Source of the DNA: Longispora fulva
GTDB taxonomy: Bacteria > Actinomycetota > Actinomycetes > Mycobacteriales > Micromonosporaceae
NCBI RefSeq assembly: GCF_015751905.1
Contig: NZ_JADOUF010000001.1
Location: forward strand, 4,650,001-4,714,000
DNA: 64,000 nt
Direction: 5' to 3'
Shown here: piece by piece, positions 17,414 through 25,627 of the stretch
Position numbering within the stretch: the stretch's first letter is position 1
How the letters are laid out: each line of letters starts with the position of its first letter
Notes under the pieces: model-generated
The model's database searches: none
What the model was told of the DNA's origin: nothing
The model's input: the letters and a program-made list of their open reading frames with translations, nothing else
Made by a program: the position numbers and the translations under genes

Positions 17414-19147
17414 TTACCAGGACTGCAGGGTCGCGATGCGCTCCTCGAGCTGCTCGATCGTCGCCTGCGCGCTCGGCGGGCCGCCGCACAGCCGGCGCAA
17501 CTCCGCGTGGATCTTGCCGTGGGGCTGGTTGGTGCGGTGGTGGTGGGCGCCCACGAGGTCGTTGAGCTGCCGGCGGAGCAGGATGCGCCTCTCTGCCGGG
17601 GTACGGGGCGCTGAAGGCCCACGGGGCACCACAGGGGCCTCCACGGGTGCGCTGCGCTTGGCGGCCTTGACCTGGTCGGACTGGCGCTTGGCGAGGAGCA
17701 GGGACACCTGGTCGGCGGTGAGCAGGCCCGGCAGGCCCAGGTACTCCTCCTCCTCCTGGGAACCGGACTGGGTCGGGGTCCCCCAGGACGCGCCGTCGAA
17801 GATCACCTGGTCGAGCTCAGCGGTGGCCGACAGCGCGGTGAACGTGCTCTCCAGCTCGCCACTGGCCTTGTCGGCGCGCTGGGCGCGTTCGAGCTCGAGG
17901 TCCTCCTCCTGCTTCTTCTGCACGTCGCCGAGCACGTGGTCGCGCTGGACCTCCATGTCGCTGGCGAGTTCGAGCAGATTGGGCACGCTGGGCAGGAACA
18001 CGCTGGCCGTCTCGCCGGGCTTGCGGGCGCGGACGAACCGGCCGATGGCCTGGGCGAAGTACAGCGGGGTGGAGGCGCTCGTGGCGTAGACCCCGACGGC
18101 CAGGCGCGGAATGTCCACGCCCTCGGACACCATCCGGACCGCGACCATCCAGCGGGACGTCGACTCGGAGAACTCGCCGATCTTCTTCGACGCGCCGACC
18201 TCGTCGGACAGGACGACCGTGGCCTTCTCGCCGGTGATCTGGTGCAGCAGTTTCGCGTACGAGCGGGCGGCGTTCTGGTCACTCGCGATCACCAGGCCGC
18301 CCGCGTCCGGCATGCCCCCGCCGCGCACGATCTGCAACCGGGCGTCGGCGGCGCGCAGCACCTGGGGCATCCAGTCGCCCTGCGGGTCCAGCGCCGTACG
18401 CCACGCCTGGGCGATCAGGTCCTGGGTGAGGGGCTCGCCGAGGCGGGCCGACAACTCCTCGCCGGCAGAGGTGCGCCAGCGGGTCTCCCCCGAGTACGCC
18501 AGGAAGATGACGGGGCGCACGACGTTGTCGGACAGCGCGTCGGCGTACCCGTACGTGGTGTCCGACCGGGACTTGGAGACGCCGCCGCCGAGCTGCTCGT
18601 ACTGGACGAACGGGATCGGGTTCTCGTCCGAGCGGAACGGCGTGCCCGTGAGCATCAGCCGCCGGGTGGCCGGCTCGAACGCCAGGCGCACCCCGTCGCC
18701 CCACGTCCGCGAGTCGCCGGCGTGGTGGATCTCGTCGAGGATGACCAGCGTCGTCTTCGTCATGGTCCGGCGGCGGTGCACGTCGGGGGCCATGCCCACC
18801 TGCGCGTACGTCAGCACGACGCCGTGGAAGTCGCTCGTCGAATGGATGTCGGAGTTGCGGAAGCTCGCGTCCAGGGCGATGCCGGCCCGGGCGGCGGCCC
18901 GCTCCCACTGCACCTTCAGATGCTCGGTGGGCGTGACGACCGTGACCGCCTGCACCGTGCCGTCGAGGAGCAGCTCCGCGGCGATCCGGAGCGCGAACGT
19001 GGTCTTGCCGGCGCCGGGCGTGGCGACCGTGAGGAAGTTCTCGCTGCGCCGCCGCAGGTACGTGACGAGCGCCCGGCGCTGCCAGTCCCGCAGCGGGGAC
19101 AGCGCTTCGATATCGGGGCGCGGCGCGGCCACGTGGTGCCTCCTCAC
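17414..19147 (-). CDS. DEAD/DEAH-box superfamily 2 helicase
   Basis: This 577-residue ATP-dependent helicase or translocase is of the ResIII/DEAD type. Motif I is TPGAGKT (43-49), motif II DEIH (138-141), motif III LTGTPFR, and motif VI AQAIGRFVRARKPG. The conserved block VRMVSEGVDIPRLAVGVYAT lies between. A charged coiled segment (QKKQEEDLELERAQRADK) precedes a C-terminal extension ending in a possible coiled coil (TIEQLEERIATLQSW). A helicase of this type is commonly found beside the sigA gene in actinobacteria; its substrate is not known to me. It faces the DUF7455 gene tail to tail and ends before the TRIC gene start on the same strand. Confidence 0.88.
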   Translation of the reverse strand: MRRHHVAAPRPDIEALSPLRDWQRRALVTYLRRRSENFLTVATPGAGKTTFALRIAAELLLDGTVQAVTVVTPTEHLKVQWERAAARAGIALDASFRNSDIHSTSDFHGVVLTYAQVGMAPDVHRRRTMTKTTLVILDEIHHAGDSRTWGDGVRLAFEPATRRLMLTGTPFRSDENPIPFVQYEQLGGGVSKSRSDTTYGYADALSDNVVRPVIFLAYSGETRWRTSAGEELSARLGEPLTQDLIAQAWRTALDPQGDWMPQVLRAADARLQIVRGGGMPDAGGLVIASDQNAARSYAKLLHQITGEKATVVLSDEVGASKKIGEFSESTSRWMVAVRMVSEGVDIPRLAVGVYATSASTPLYFAQAIGRFVRARKPGETASVFLPSVPNLLELASDMEVQRDHVLGDVQKKQEEDLELERAQRADKASGELESTFTALSATAELDQVIFDGASWGTPTQSGSQEEEEYLGLPGLLTADQVSLLLAKRQSDQVKAAKRSAPVEAPVVPRGPSAPRTPAERRILLRRQLNDLVGAHHHRTNQPHGKIHAELRRLCGGPPSAQATIEQLEERIATLQSW

Positions 19148-19192
19148 ACGACAAGACCTCCGCGGCAGACCCGCGAAGGCTCGGAGCAGAGT

Positions 19193-19864
19193 TTAGTCGG
19201 TGCGACCCCCGGGGGCCGAATTTCCGCGACGTTTACGCAACGGCCGGTACTCCCGCTCCTGGGCCACCGGCACCTGCCACGAGGACTTCACGAACACCAG
19301 CCGCAGGCCGAACACCAGCACCGCGGCCCCGATGGTGATGGCCGGCGAGCCCCACTCCAGCCGGGACGCCACGGTGATGACGATCGCACCGGCGAGGGAG
19401 GCCAGCGCGTACACCTCCCTGCGGAGCACGACCGGGATCTCGCCGGTGAACACGTCCCGGAGCATGCCGCCCCCGATCCCGGTGATCATGCCGATCAGGC
19501 ACGCCCCCGCCGGCGGGACCCCCGCGCTCAACGCCTTGAGCGTGCCGGTCACGGTGAACAGACCCAGACCAGCGGCGTCCAGGACGAGGACCGTGCGGCG
19601 CAGCCGGTTGAGCTGCGGGTGCAGCCAGAAGACGGCCACGGAGGCCACGACGGCGACGACCAGGTACCGCCAGTCGGCGAACGCCAACGGGGGTGCCGCG
19701 TTGATCACCAGATCGCGGAAGATGCCGCCGCCCAGCGAGGAGACCAGGCCGAGGAAGCCGACCCCGAACAGGTCGAGCCGCTTGGCGACCCCGGCGGAGC
19801 CGCCCGAGGCCGCGAAGACGGCGACCCCGACCAGGTCCAGGACGACGAGCAGCAGCGACTCCAC
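19193..19864 (-). CDS. TRIC-type (UPF0126) cation channel family protein
   Basis: This 223-residue protein has seven predicted helices in two repeated halves. Each half carries the family signature of a glycine-rich bend followed by a charged pair: SSLGGGIFRDLVI in the first half and GIGGGMLRDVFTGEIP in the second. Bacterial homologues form trimeric potassium-permeable channels. The C-terminus is basic (YRPLRKRRGN) and cytoplasmic. The gap 19865-20032 to the DUF3039 gene contains only GC-rich DNA with a short direct repeat (GGCTCGGAGC twice). Confidence 0.88.
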   Translation of the reverse strand: MESLLLVVLDLVGVAVFAASGGSAGVAKRLDLFGVGFLGLVSSLGGGIFRDLVINAAPPLAFADWRYLVVAVVASVAVFWLHPQLNRLRRTVLVLDAAGLGLFTVTGTLKALSAGVPPAGACLIGMITGIGGGMLRDVFTGEIPVVLRREVYALASLAGAIVITVASRLEWGSPAITIGAAVLVFGLRLVFVKSSWQVPVAQEREYRPLRKRRGNSAPGGRTD

Positions 19865-20032
19865 CGCCGCAGGATAACGGGACGCGGGGTCCGGAAACCG
19901 GTGATCCGCGCCGCAGGGCGGGGCCGGGCACGGCGCGGCTGCTACCGGCCCGGCCGGGCTCGGAGCATCCGGGCTCGGAGCGCACCGGGGGCTGGTGGCC
20001 CGGCACGGGCGAACCGGTGGCGGGCGTCGGGG

Positions 20033-20251
20033 CTACTCGGAGAACGAGTCGTAGATCTCCTTGCAGGCCGGGCACACCGGCGAGCCGGGCTTCGGCACCT
20101 TGGTGACGGGGAACACCTCGCCACACAGGGCCTGGACGAGGGTGCCGAGGATGGCGCTCTCGGTCATCTTCGTTTTGTCGACGTAGTGGAACATCTCGGG
20201 ACCAGTGTCGGCGTCCTTGAGTTCCGGCTTCTCGAGTACTTCGGTGCTCAC
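20033..20251 (-). CDS. DUF3039 protein
   Basis: This 72-residue soluble protein matches DUF3039 (Rv2708c type). It contains FHYVDKTKMTESAILGT, the conserved LCGEVFPVTKVPKPGSPVCP and the terminal CPACKEIYDSF, with a Cys-x2-Cys plus an upstream cysteine likely to bind zinc. The GTG start overlaps the stop of the upstream membrane-protein gene as GTGA, so translation is coupled to that paralogue array. Function unknown. Confidence 0.88.
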   Translation of the reverse strand: MSTEVLEKPELKDADTGPEMFHYVDKTKMTESAILGTLVQALCGEVFPVTKVPKPGSPVCPACKEIYDSFSE

Positions 20252-20760
20252 GGTCCCAGTGTGCCATCCCGGCCGGGGAGCGGCACGGCCCCGTGCGCCG
20301 GACCCGACGCCGCGCTGACGGGACCCGCCGGGGCAGCGTCATTCGCAGGGTCGTCATCGGTGGTGCTGATCAGCCGGGTCCCCAACAGGCACAGAAGCAC
20401 GACCGCCACCAGGGCGCAGTGCCGGATCACGGGAGCCGCCGGATGGTCGGGAATTCCGTAGGGCACTGCGGTGCGGATCAGCAGCGGGCCGGCCGGCAGG
20501 GCGAAGGCGACCAGGACCCGGAGACCCGGGTGCTGGTCGACGAAACCGTCGGGCAGCAGTCCGGACGCGCCAGCGAGCAGAGCCGCCACGGAGAGGATCA
20601 GCACGAGGACGCCGGCGACGAGCAGGACGACGGCGTACACCTTCCGGCGACGGTCCTCCCGCTCCAGCCGAAGCTCGCCGGGGTGGACGGGGACGGGCTC
20701 GGAGAAATCCATGTGGTGATCGGGCACCTTGGGATCATCGGGTGCCGTGACCGGCGACAC
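20248..20760 (-). CDS. small membrane protein, paralogue 1 of array
   Basis: A 170-residue protein I do not recognise. It has a soluble N-terminus with MDFSEPVPVHPGE, then a charged stop-transfer region (REDRRRKVYA), a helix AVVLLVAGVLVLILSVAALLA, and two more hydrophobic segments. The N-terminal motif and the helix entry KVYAVVLLVAGV recur in the gene at 20800-21225, and the DFSxPVP motif recurs at 21213-21821. The GTG at 20760 is chosen; the internal methionine of MDFSEP is an alternative. Overlap with the DUF3039 start supports the frame. Confidence 0.7.
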   Translation of the reverse strand: MSPVTAPDDPKVPDHHMDFSEPVPVHPGELRLEREDRRRKVYAVVLLVAGVLVLILSVAALLAGASGLLPDGFVDQHPGLRVLVAFALPAGPLLIRTAVPYGIPDHPAAPVIRHCALVAVVLLCLLGTRLISTTDDDPANDAAPAGPVSAASGPAHGAVPLPGRDGTLGP

Positions 20761-20799
20761 AAGGCACTTCCGGCAGACGGCGGCATCGGTCGCCGTGGA

Positions 20800-21225
20800 C
20801 TACATGTCCAGGTGCAGGAGAGCCGCGACGCTACCGACCCCCGTCACGACCATGGCCAGGAAAGCGGCGCCGATCCAGGCCACGTGCATGAGCACCCGGG
20901 CGGCGGCCAGACGCCCGATCCGCAGCCAGGCCGCCGCGCAGAGCAGCAGCGGACTGCCCGGCACCGCGACCGCGACAAAGGTCATCCGCTCCGGGACGTC
21001 CCACACGTGCCCCTGGTAGAGCAGCCCGACCGGGTTGACCAGCACGGCCAGGGCCAGGAGGAAGGTGGTGACACCCGCGACGAGCAGGACGACCGCGTAC
21101 ACCCTGCGGCGCGCGTCCGCCCGCTCCGCCGGCTGGTCCGGCGGGGCAGGAACGGGCTCGGTGAAGTCCAGGACCGGATCGGGCGTCCGATGACCAGCGG
21201 GGTCGGGGCCCGTCAGCGGGAGCAC
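20800..21225 (-). CDS. small membrane protein, paralogue 2 of array
   Basis: This 141-residue protein begins with a proline-rich soluble segment containing VLDFTEPVPAPPDQP, then RRRVYAVVLLVAGVTTFLLALAVLV and two further helices, ending VALLHLDM. It shares an 11-residue identical stretch (VYAVVLLVAGV) with paralogue 1. The GTG at 21225 lies inside the last 13 bases of paralogue 3, so the array is translated as one unit. No function is known to me. Confidence 0.68.
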   Translation of the reverse strand: MLPLTGPDPAGHRTPDPVLDFTEPVPAPPDQPAERADARRRVYAVVLLVAGVTTFLLALAVLVNPVGLLYQGHVWDVPERMTFVAVAVPGSPLLLCAAAWLRIGRLAAARVLMHVAWIGAAFLAMVVTGVGSVAALLHLDM

Positions 21226-21821
21226 CAGTCCGCCGGGGCCGTCGGCTCCAGCGTGTCCGGGTCGAAGGTCGCCGGGTGGTCCATGGCGGTACCCGTCACG
21301 GTGTGACCGTCGACGAAGTGCACCTCCGAGCCGCGCGGCACACAGCTCAGCGGTGCCGTCGCCTCCCGGCTGAGCAGACCCTCACGGCTGCGGATCACCA
21401 GGTCGCCGTTGCGGCCGTCGGAGTCGAGCCAGAGCACGGCCTCGAACCGGCCGTCCGGGGACACGGCCACCGTGGCCGGGCCGGGCGCCCGCAGCAGGCA
21501 GACGAGGACCAGCAGCACGCCGCCCGACAGGCCCAGGACCACCCGGAAGGCCGCGATGCCCTCCTGATCGCCGTCGCGGCGGAGGAAGTAGACGAACCCG
21601 AGGGCCGGGATCAGGAAGAACACCAGCTCGCATGGGCGGCTGAGGTAGGTGTGCACGGCGACCAGTTGTCCAGGGTTCCATATCCCGAACGCCACCAGCA
21701 GGATCGCGAAGCCGCAGACGCCGAGCACGATCCTGGACAGGCGCAGGCGGCGGCCGGCGGTGGGCGACTCGTGCGGGTCCTCCGGGACCGGCTGGCTGAA
21801 GTCGAGGGGGCTCTCAGGCAT
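21213..21821 (-). CDS. small membrane protein with exported domain, paralogue 3
   Basis: This 202-residue protein starts MPESPLDFSQPVPEDPHES and has three helices (ILLVAFGIW, ELVFFLIPALGFVYFL, VLGLSGGVLLVLVCLL). It ends in an outer beta-rich domain of about 90 residues (TVAVSPDGRFEAVLWLDSDG to PADWCSR). Two cysteines, in PLSCVPRG and ADWC, could form a disulfide. The same domain reappears at 22836-23135. Order in the array on the minus strand is paralogue 3, 2, 1, DUF3039. Confidence 0.72.
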   Translation of the reverse strand: MPESPLDFSQPVPEDPHESPTAGRRLRLSRIVLGVCGFAILLVAFGIWNPGQLVAVHTYLSRPCELVFFLIPALGFVYFLRRDGDQEGIAAFRVVLGLSGGVLLVLVCLLRAPGPATVAVSPDGRFEAVLWLDSDGRNGDLVIRSREGLLSREATAPLSCVPRGSEVHFVDGHTVTGTAMDHPATFDPDTLEPTAPADWCSR

Positions 21822-21896
21822 CCGCACAGCATGGGGTCGGCCGACCTCGGCCACAAGGCCCGTGACGCAAAGCCGCCCCCGGCCCGTCGCGACGGT

Positions 21897-21942
21897 GCGG
21901 GGGCGGGGGCGGCGCGGGGCGGGAGGCGGGCGGGCGGGGCGG
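21897..21942 (+). other. G-run cluster, possible quadruplex
   Basis: Seven runs of three to five guanines separated by one to five bases lie between the AHSA1 stop and the paralogue 3 start. On the plus strand this could fold as a G-quadruplex. No coding sequence is supported in 21822-21960. Confidence 0.4.
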
Positions 21943-21960
21943 CGCGCCGTGGCGTGGCGA

Positions 21961-22413
21961 TCAGCCAGCGAGCAGCGCGTCGAGCTTCGTGAACGAGCTG
22001 CCCCAGCCCTCACGTGCCATGCCCTCGACCTCCGCCGTATACGGCCCCTGCCGCAGCACGAGCCGGGTCTTGCCGTCCTCGTCGTGGAACTCCAGCCGCA
22101 GCGAGAACCGGGTGCCCGCCGGCAGCCCGGGGATGTTGTCGGCGATCTCCTCGCCGACCAGCAGCTCGTTCTCCACCACTTCGGTGAAGGTGGCGGTGAC
22201 CGGCGAGTTCTGCGTCGCGTCCTCGTCGTTGACCATCGTGAACCGCTGCTTGCCGCCGACGCGCAGGTCGACCTCGACGGAGTCGCGGGGCACGGACCAA
22301 CCGACCGGGCCGAACCACGCCGCGATCTGGTCGGGGTCAGTGAAGGCCCGGTAGACGAGTGCGCGGGGGGCGTCGAAGATCCGGGTGATGACGAGCTCGT
22401 GGGTGTCGTTCAT
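21961..22413 (-). CDS. SRPBCC/AHSA1-family protein
   Basis: A 150-residue START-like fold protein: LVITRIFDAPRALVYRAFTDPDQIAAWFGPVGW at the N-terminus is the family hallmark, and SSFTKLDALLAG ends it. Such proteins bind small hydrophobic ligands in a central cavity and are usually paired with an ArsR regulator. Its ATG overlaps the ArsR stop (ATGA), so it is the second gene of that two-gene operon. Ligand unknown. Confidence 0.9.
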   Translation of the reverse strand: MNDTHELVITRIFDAPRALVYRAFTDPDQIAAWFGPVGWSVPRDSVEVDLRVGGKQRFTMVNDEDATQNSPVTATFTEVVENELLVGEEIADNIPGLPAGTRFSLRLEFHDEDGKTRLVLRQGPYTAEVEGMAREGWGSSFTKLDALLAG

Positions 22414-22757
22414 GGCGCTTGCTCCTCGTTCTGTGCTTGTTGGATACGTCGTAGGTGCGCGTCGAGGCGGTCGAAGCTGGTGTCCCAGAACTGCCGGTAG
22501 TGCTCCATCCAGGCCGTGACCTCCCGGAGCGGCTCGGCCCGCAGGCTGCTGGAGACCCACTGGGCCGAGCGGCTCCGGGTGATCAGGCCGGCGTGCTCGA
22601 GCACCTTCAGGTGCCGCGAGATCGCCGGCAGGCTGATGGAGAACGGCTCGGCCAGCTCCAGGACGGTGGCGTCGCCCTCGGCCAGCCGGGCGAGGATCGC
22701 CCGGCGGGTCGGGTCCGCCAACGCCGAGAAGATGGTGCTGAGCCGATCGGTCGCCAT
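22410..22757 (-). CDS. ArsR-family transcriptional repressor
   Basis: This 115-residue winged-helix regulator contains LSTIFSALADPTRRAILARLAEGDATVLELAEPFSISLPAISRHLKVLEHAGLI in overlapping short motifs of the ArsR fold: LADPTRRAIL, SLPAISRHLKVL and the wing. It lacks the ELCVCDL metal-binding cysteines, so it is probably not a metal sensor. The C-terminal WMEHYRQFWDTSFDRLDAHL is typical of ArsR proteins paired with AHSA1 partners. A symmetric 34-bp operator lies just upstream, which suggests autorepression of the pair. Confidence 0.93.
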   Translation of the reverse strand: MATDRLSTIFSALADPTRRAILARLAEGDATVLELAEPFSISLPAISRHLKVLEHAGLITRSRSAQWVSSSLRAEPLREVTAWMEHYRQFWDTSFDRLDAHLRRIQQAQNEEQAP

Positions 22758-22761
22758 CGCA

Positions 22762-22795
22762 TTTAACCTCGCCGTTAATTAACTGATGCGTTAAA
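22762..22795. promoter_or_regulatory. nested palindromic operator of the ArsR-AHSA1 operon
   Basis: An outer dyad TTTAAC...GTTAAA and an inner palindrome GTTAATTAAC share one axis at 22778.5. Two six-base GC-containing spacers separate them. The site ends five bases before the ArsR start codon and is strikingly AT-rich for this genome. Confidence 0.65.
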
Positions 22796-22835
22796 CATAG
22801 AGCCCGTTGAACCACTCGTCAAGGGCTACCGACGA

Positions 22836-23135
22836 TCAGTCGCAGCCTGACGGCGGGACGTCGAGCCCGACGAAGCTCACCCTGCTGGCGGGTTCAGAGT
22901 CCGGAAGAGACTGGACCTCGACCGTGTGGTCGTCGATGAAGCGGACGAAATCCCCACCGGAGCTGGAGAAACAGAACAACGGGTGCGCGGCCTGCCGACT
23001 CAACACGCCGTCGCGGGTGCGCAGGACGAAGGCGCGGCGCCCTCCCGCGTCGACGACGACCACCTCGTGGTCCCCCGACGGCGACACCGCCACGGTCTCC
23101 TCGTCCGGCGCGAACGTCACTAGCCCGATCGCCAT
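22836..23135 (-). pseudogene. truncated paralogue 4 of the membrane array
   Basis: A 99-codon frame whose product (TVAVSPSGDHEVVVVDAGG, RTRDGVLSRQAAHPLFC, VRFIDDHTVEV, PPSGC) clearly resembles the outer domain of paralogue 3, including the cysteine pair. In-frame codons upstream of the ATG encode a hydrophobic stretch (IALVSLIPLALMAIGL) preceded by a stop, so only the last helix and outer domain remain. It may be a decayed copy, or be expressed as a short anchored domain starting at the ATG. The ArsR-AHSA1 pair separates it from the rest of the array. Confidence 0.55.
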
Positions 23136-23284
23136 CAGAGCCAGCGGGATCAGCGAGACCAGGGCGATCCGGCGCGCGATCCACGCGGCGGTGTCCCCGT
23201 GGGACCGCAGGCCATGCCGTGATCATGGACACCGACCTGAGGGAGTCCGGACGCGGGGCCGGTGGGCGGGATTAGGCTCACGGC

Positions 23285-24199
23285 GTGAACGGCTTCGAGA
23301 TTCGGTACGGACCTGAGGTGGACGCCGCGCGGCGTTCCGGCGCGCCCATCGTGGCCCTGGAGAGCACCATCATCTCCCACGGCCTCCCCCGTCCCGACAA
23401 CCTGCGGATCGCCCGCGAGATCGAGGACACGGTGCGCGCCCAGGGCGCGGTGCCGGCCACGATCGGCATGGTCGACGGCGAGCTGATCGTGGGCCTGGAC
23501 GACGCGCAGCTGACCCGCCTGGCGACCAGCGACGACGTGGTGAAGCTGTCGGTGCGCGACCTGGCGATCGCCGCCGCGACCGGGGCAAACGGGGCGACGA
23601 CCGTGGCGAGTACGAGCGCTGTGGCGGCCGCCGCCGGGATCGAGGTGTTCGCGACCGGCGGGCTCGGCGGGGTGCACCGGCTGGCCAGTGAGAGTTTCGA
23701 CGAGTCGGCGGACCTGGTGACGCTCGCGCGTACCCCCATCTGTGTGGTGTCGGCCGGGGTGAAGTCGATCCTGGACGTCGGCGCGACGCTGGAGCGGCTG
23801 GAGACCCTCGGGGTCGGGGTCGTCGGCTACCGGACCCGCAAGTTCCCCGGGTTCTACCTGTCCGACTCGGGCTTCCCGTTGGACTGGTCGGTGGACAGTC
23901 CCGAGCAGGTGGCGCGCGCGATCCACGCCCGCAGGGGGCACCGGGCCAGTCAGAGCGCGCTCGTGGTGGCCAATCCGCTGCCGCTGTCCGAGCAGCTCGA
24001 CCCCGCGCTGCACGACCAGGTGCTCACCGAGGCGCTGCACGAGATGAAGCTGCACGGGGTGTCCGGCAAGGGCGTGACCCCGTTCCTGCTGGCCTACTTC
24101 CACGAGCACACCCTCGGCGCGAGCCTGGACGTGAACATCCGGATCATCCTGCGCAACTCCGAACTCGCCGCGCAGATCGCCGTCGCGGCCGGAAAATGA
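23285..24199 (+). CDS. psuG: pseudouridine-5'-phosphate glycosidase
   Basis: The enzyme splits pseudouridine 5'-phosphate into uracil and ribose 5-phosphate, breaking a C-C glycosidic bond. The 304-residue product has the near-invariant ALESTIISHGLPRPDN near residue 24, ATIGMVDGEL, KLSVRDLA, FATGGLGGVHR and VCVVSAGVKSILD-like ICVVSAGVKSIL. The C-terminal VSGKGVTPFLLAYFHEHT is also conserved. The GTG start at 23285 fits. The next gene, a PfkB kinase, starts inside its stop codon (ATGA), consistent with a pseudouridine salvage pair. Confidence 0.95.
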   Translation: MNGFEIRYGPEVDAARRSGAPIVALESTIISHGLPRPDNLRIAREIEDTVRAQGAVPATIGMVDGELIVGLDDAQLTRLATSDDVVKLSVRDLAIAAATGANGATTVASTSAVAAAAGIEVFATGGLGGVHRLASESFDESADLVTLARTPICVVSAGVKSILDVGATLERLETLGVGVVGYRTRKFPGFYLSDSGFPLDWSVDSPEQVARAIHARRGHRASQSALVVANPLPLSEQLDPALHDQVLTEALHEMKLHGVSGKGVTPFLLAYFHEHTLGASLDVNIRIILRNSELAAQIAVAAGK

Positions 24200-25110
24200 C
24201 CGTCGTGGTCGTCGGTGACCTGGTCACCGACGTGCTGGCCTCCCTCGGCGGTCCACTGACCACCGGCTCGGACACCGCCGCGGCCATCCGGGAGACCGGG
24301 GGCGGATCGGCGGCCAACACGGCCTGCTGGCTGTCCCGGCTCACGGACACCACCCTGGTCGCGGTCGTCGGGGACGACGCGGCCGGCCGGGCCCGGGTCG
24401 GCGAGCTGACCTGCCGCACCGCGGTCCGGTTCGCGACCGGGGCCCCGACCGGGACCGTAATCGTGCTGTCCACCCCGGACGAGCGGAGCATGGTCACCGA
24501 CCGGGGGGCCAACGCGCTGCTCACCGCCGCCGACATCGACGCGGCGCTGCCGGGCGCGCGGCACCTGCACCTGTCGGGCTACGTCCTCTTCGACCCGAGG
24601 ACCGCCGCCGCCGGCCGGCACGCGCTGACCAGGGCCCGCGAGATCGGCGCGACGACCAGCGTGGACGCCGGGTCGGCGGGGCCGTTGCGGCTTCTGGGAC
24701 CCGACAGATTCCTCGACTGGGTACGCGGGACCGACGTGCTCCTGGCCAACCTCGACGAGGCGTACGCGCTGGTGGGGACCACGCCGGGGGTGTCGTCCGA
24801 GGTGGAGCCGCGCGAGTTGGCCGAGCTGGCCGCCCGGCCCGGCCCGGAGGAGCTGGCCCGCCGGCTCGCCGGGTACGCGACGCACGCCGTGGTCAAGCTC
24901 GGCGCCGACGGGGCGGTGTGGGCCGGGCCGGGCGTGGTCCGGGCGCCCGGTGAGCCGGTGGTGGCCGTCGACCCGACGGGGGCCGGGGACGCGTTCGCGG
25001 CCGGGTTGCTGGCGGCGTGGCTGTCCGGGGGGACGCCGGCGGAGTCGCTGGCGGCCGGGGCCGCGCTGGGCGCGCGGGCCGTGACCACGGTCGGGGCCCG
25101 GCCCCGGTAG
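24196..25110 (+). CDS. PfkB-family sugar/nucleoside kinase, probable pseudouridine kinase
   Basis: This 304-residue ribokinase-fold protein has the N-terminal signature ETGGGSAANTACWLSRL, a lid region RSMVTDRGANALLTAADI, the substrate-domain ANLDEAYALVG and the catalytic anion-hole motif DPTGAGDAFAAGLLAAW. Sequence alone does not fix the sugar. Coupling to psuG by a four-base overlap points to pseudouridine as substrate, giving the 5'-phosphate that PsuG cleaves. Ribose or another nucleoside remains possible. Confidence 0.9.
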   Translation: MTVVVVGDLVTDVLASLGGPLTTGSDTAAAIRETGGGSAANTACWLSRLTDTTLVAVVGDDAAGRARVGELTCRTAVRFATGAPTGTVIVLSTPDERSMVTDRGANALLTAADIDAALPGARHLHLSGYVLFDPRTAAAGRHALTRAREIGATTSVDAGSAGPLRLLGPDRFLDWVRGTDVLLANLDEAYALVGTTPGVSSEVEPRELAELAARPGPEELARRLAGYATHAVVKLGADGAVWAGPGVVRAPGEPVVAVDPTGAGDAFAAGLLAAWLSGGTPAESLAAGAALGARAVTTVGARPR

Positions 25111-25154
25111 CGCGTGCCCGATGGTTGGGGCACCGGGCACGCGCCGTCAGCGGG

Positions 25155-25496
25155 TCAGCGCGGCGGCAGGTTGGTGCAGGTGATGGAGTGGGTGTCGGTG
25201 GTGGTCCCGCCCGGGTACACCCTGGTGGCGGCGAACGCCATGCGATCCCCCGGCCGGCACGACGACCGGACCGAGGTCAGATTGTTCCAGGACGGCACAG
25301 CGTTGCCGTTCAGCTTCCACGTGATGGTGGTCCGGGGGCCGGTGTCCTCGCACCAGACGGTGCTGGACCACGACTCGCAGGTCAGGTAGTAGGGACCGGC
25401 CGCCTGGGCCGGCGCGGCGGCGACGAACGATCCGGCGATGACGGCCATGGCTACACCCGCGAGGGCGACAGAGGACTTGCGCACAGTTTCCTCCAT
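25155..25496 (-). CDS. secreted small protein, unknown
   Basis: A 113-residue protein with a Sec signal peptide (VRKSSVALAGVAMAVIAGSFVAAAPAQA, cleavage after AQA near residue 32). The mature part of about 80 residues has four cysteines (LTCESW, TVWCEDTG, RSSCRPGD, SITCTN), enough for two disulfides, and is rich in threonine and serine. I do not recognise a family. The ATG at 25496 begins MEETVRKS. The gap 25497-25627 has only a short tandem GAAATCCCAG repeat. Confidence 0.75.
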   Translation of the reverse strand: MEETVRKSSVALAGVAMAVIAGSFVAAAPAQAAGPYYLTCESWSSTVWCEDTGPRTTITWKLNGNAVPSWNNLTSVRSSCRPGDRMAFAATRVYPGGTTTDTHSITCTNLPPR

Positions 25497-25627
25497 GGTG
25501 GAGAGAGATCCAGGGCCGGTCGATCCGACCCGCGCCCAGTATGCGGCGGCGAGGGGCCGGATTCAGTCCACAGAAGACAGATGCTTCTCACAGCGAAATC
25601 CCAGAGAAATCCCAGGTTGAGGTGCCG

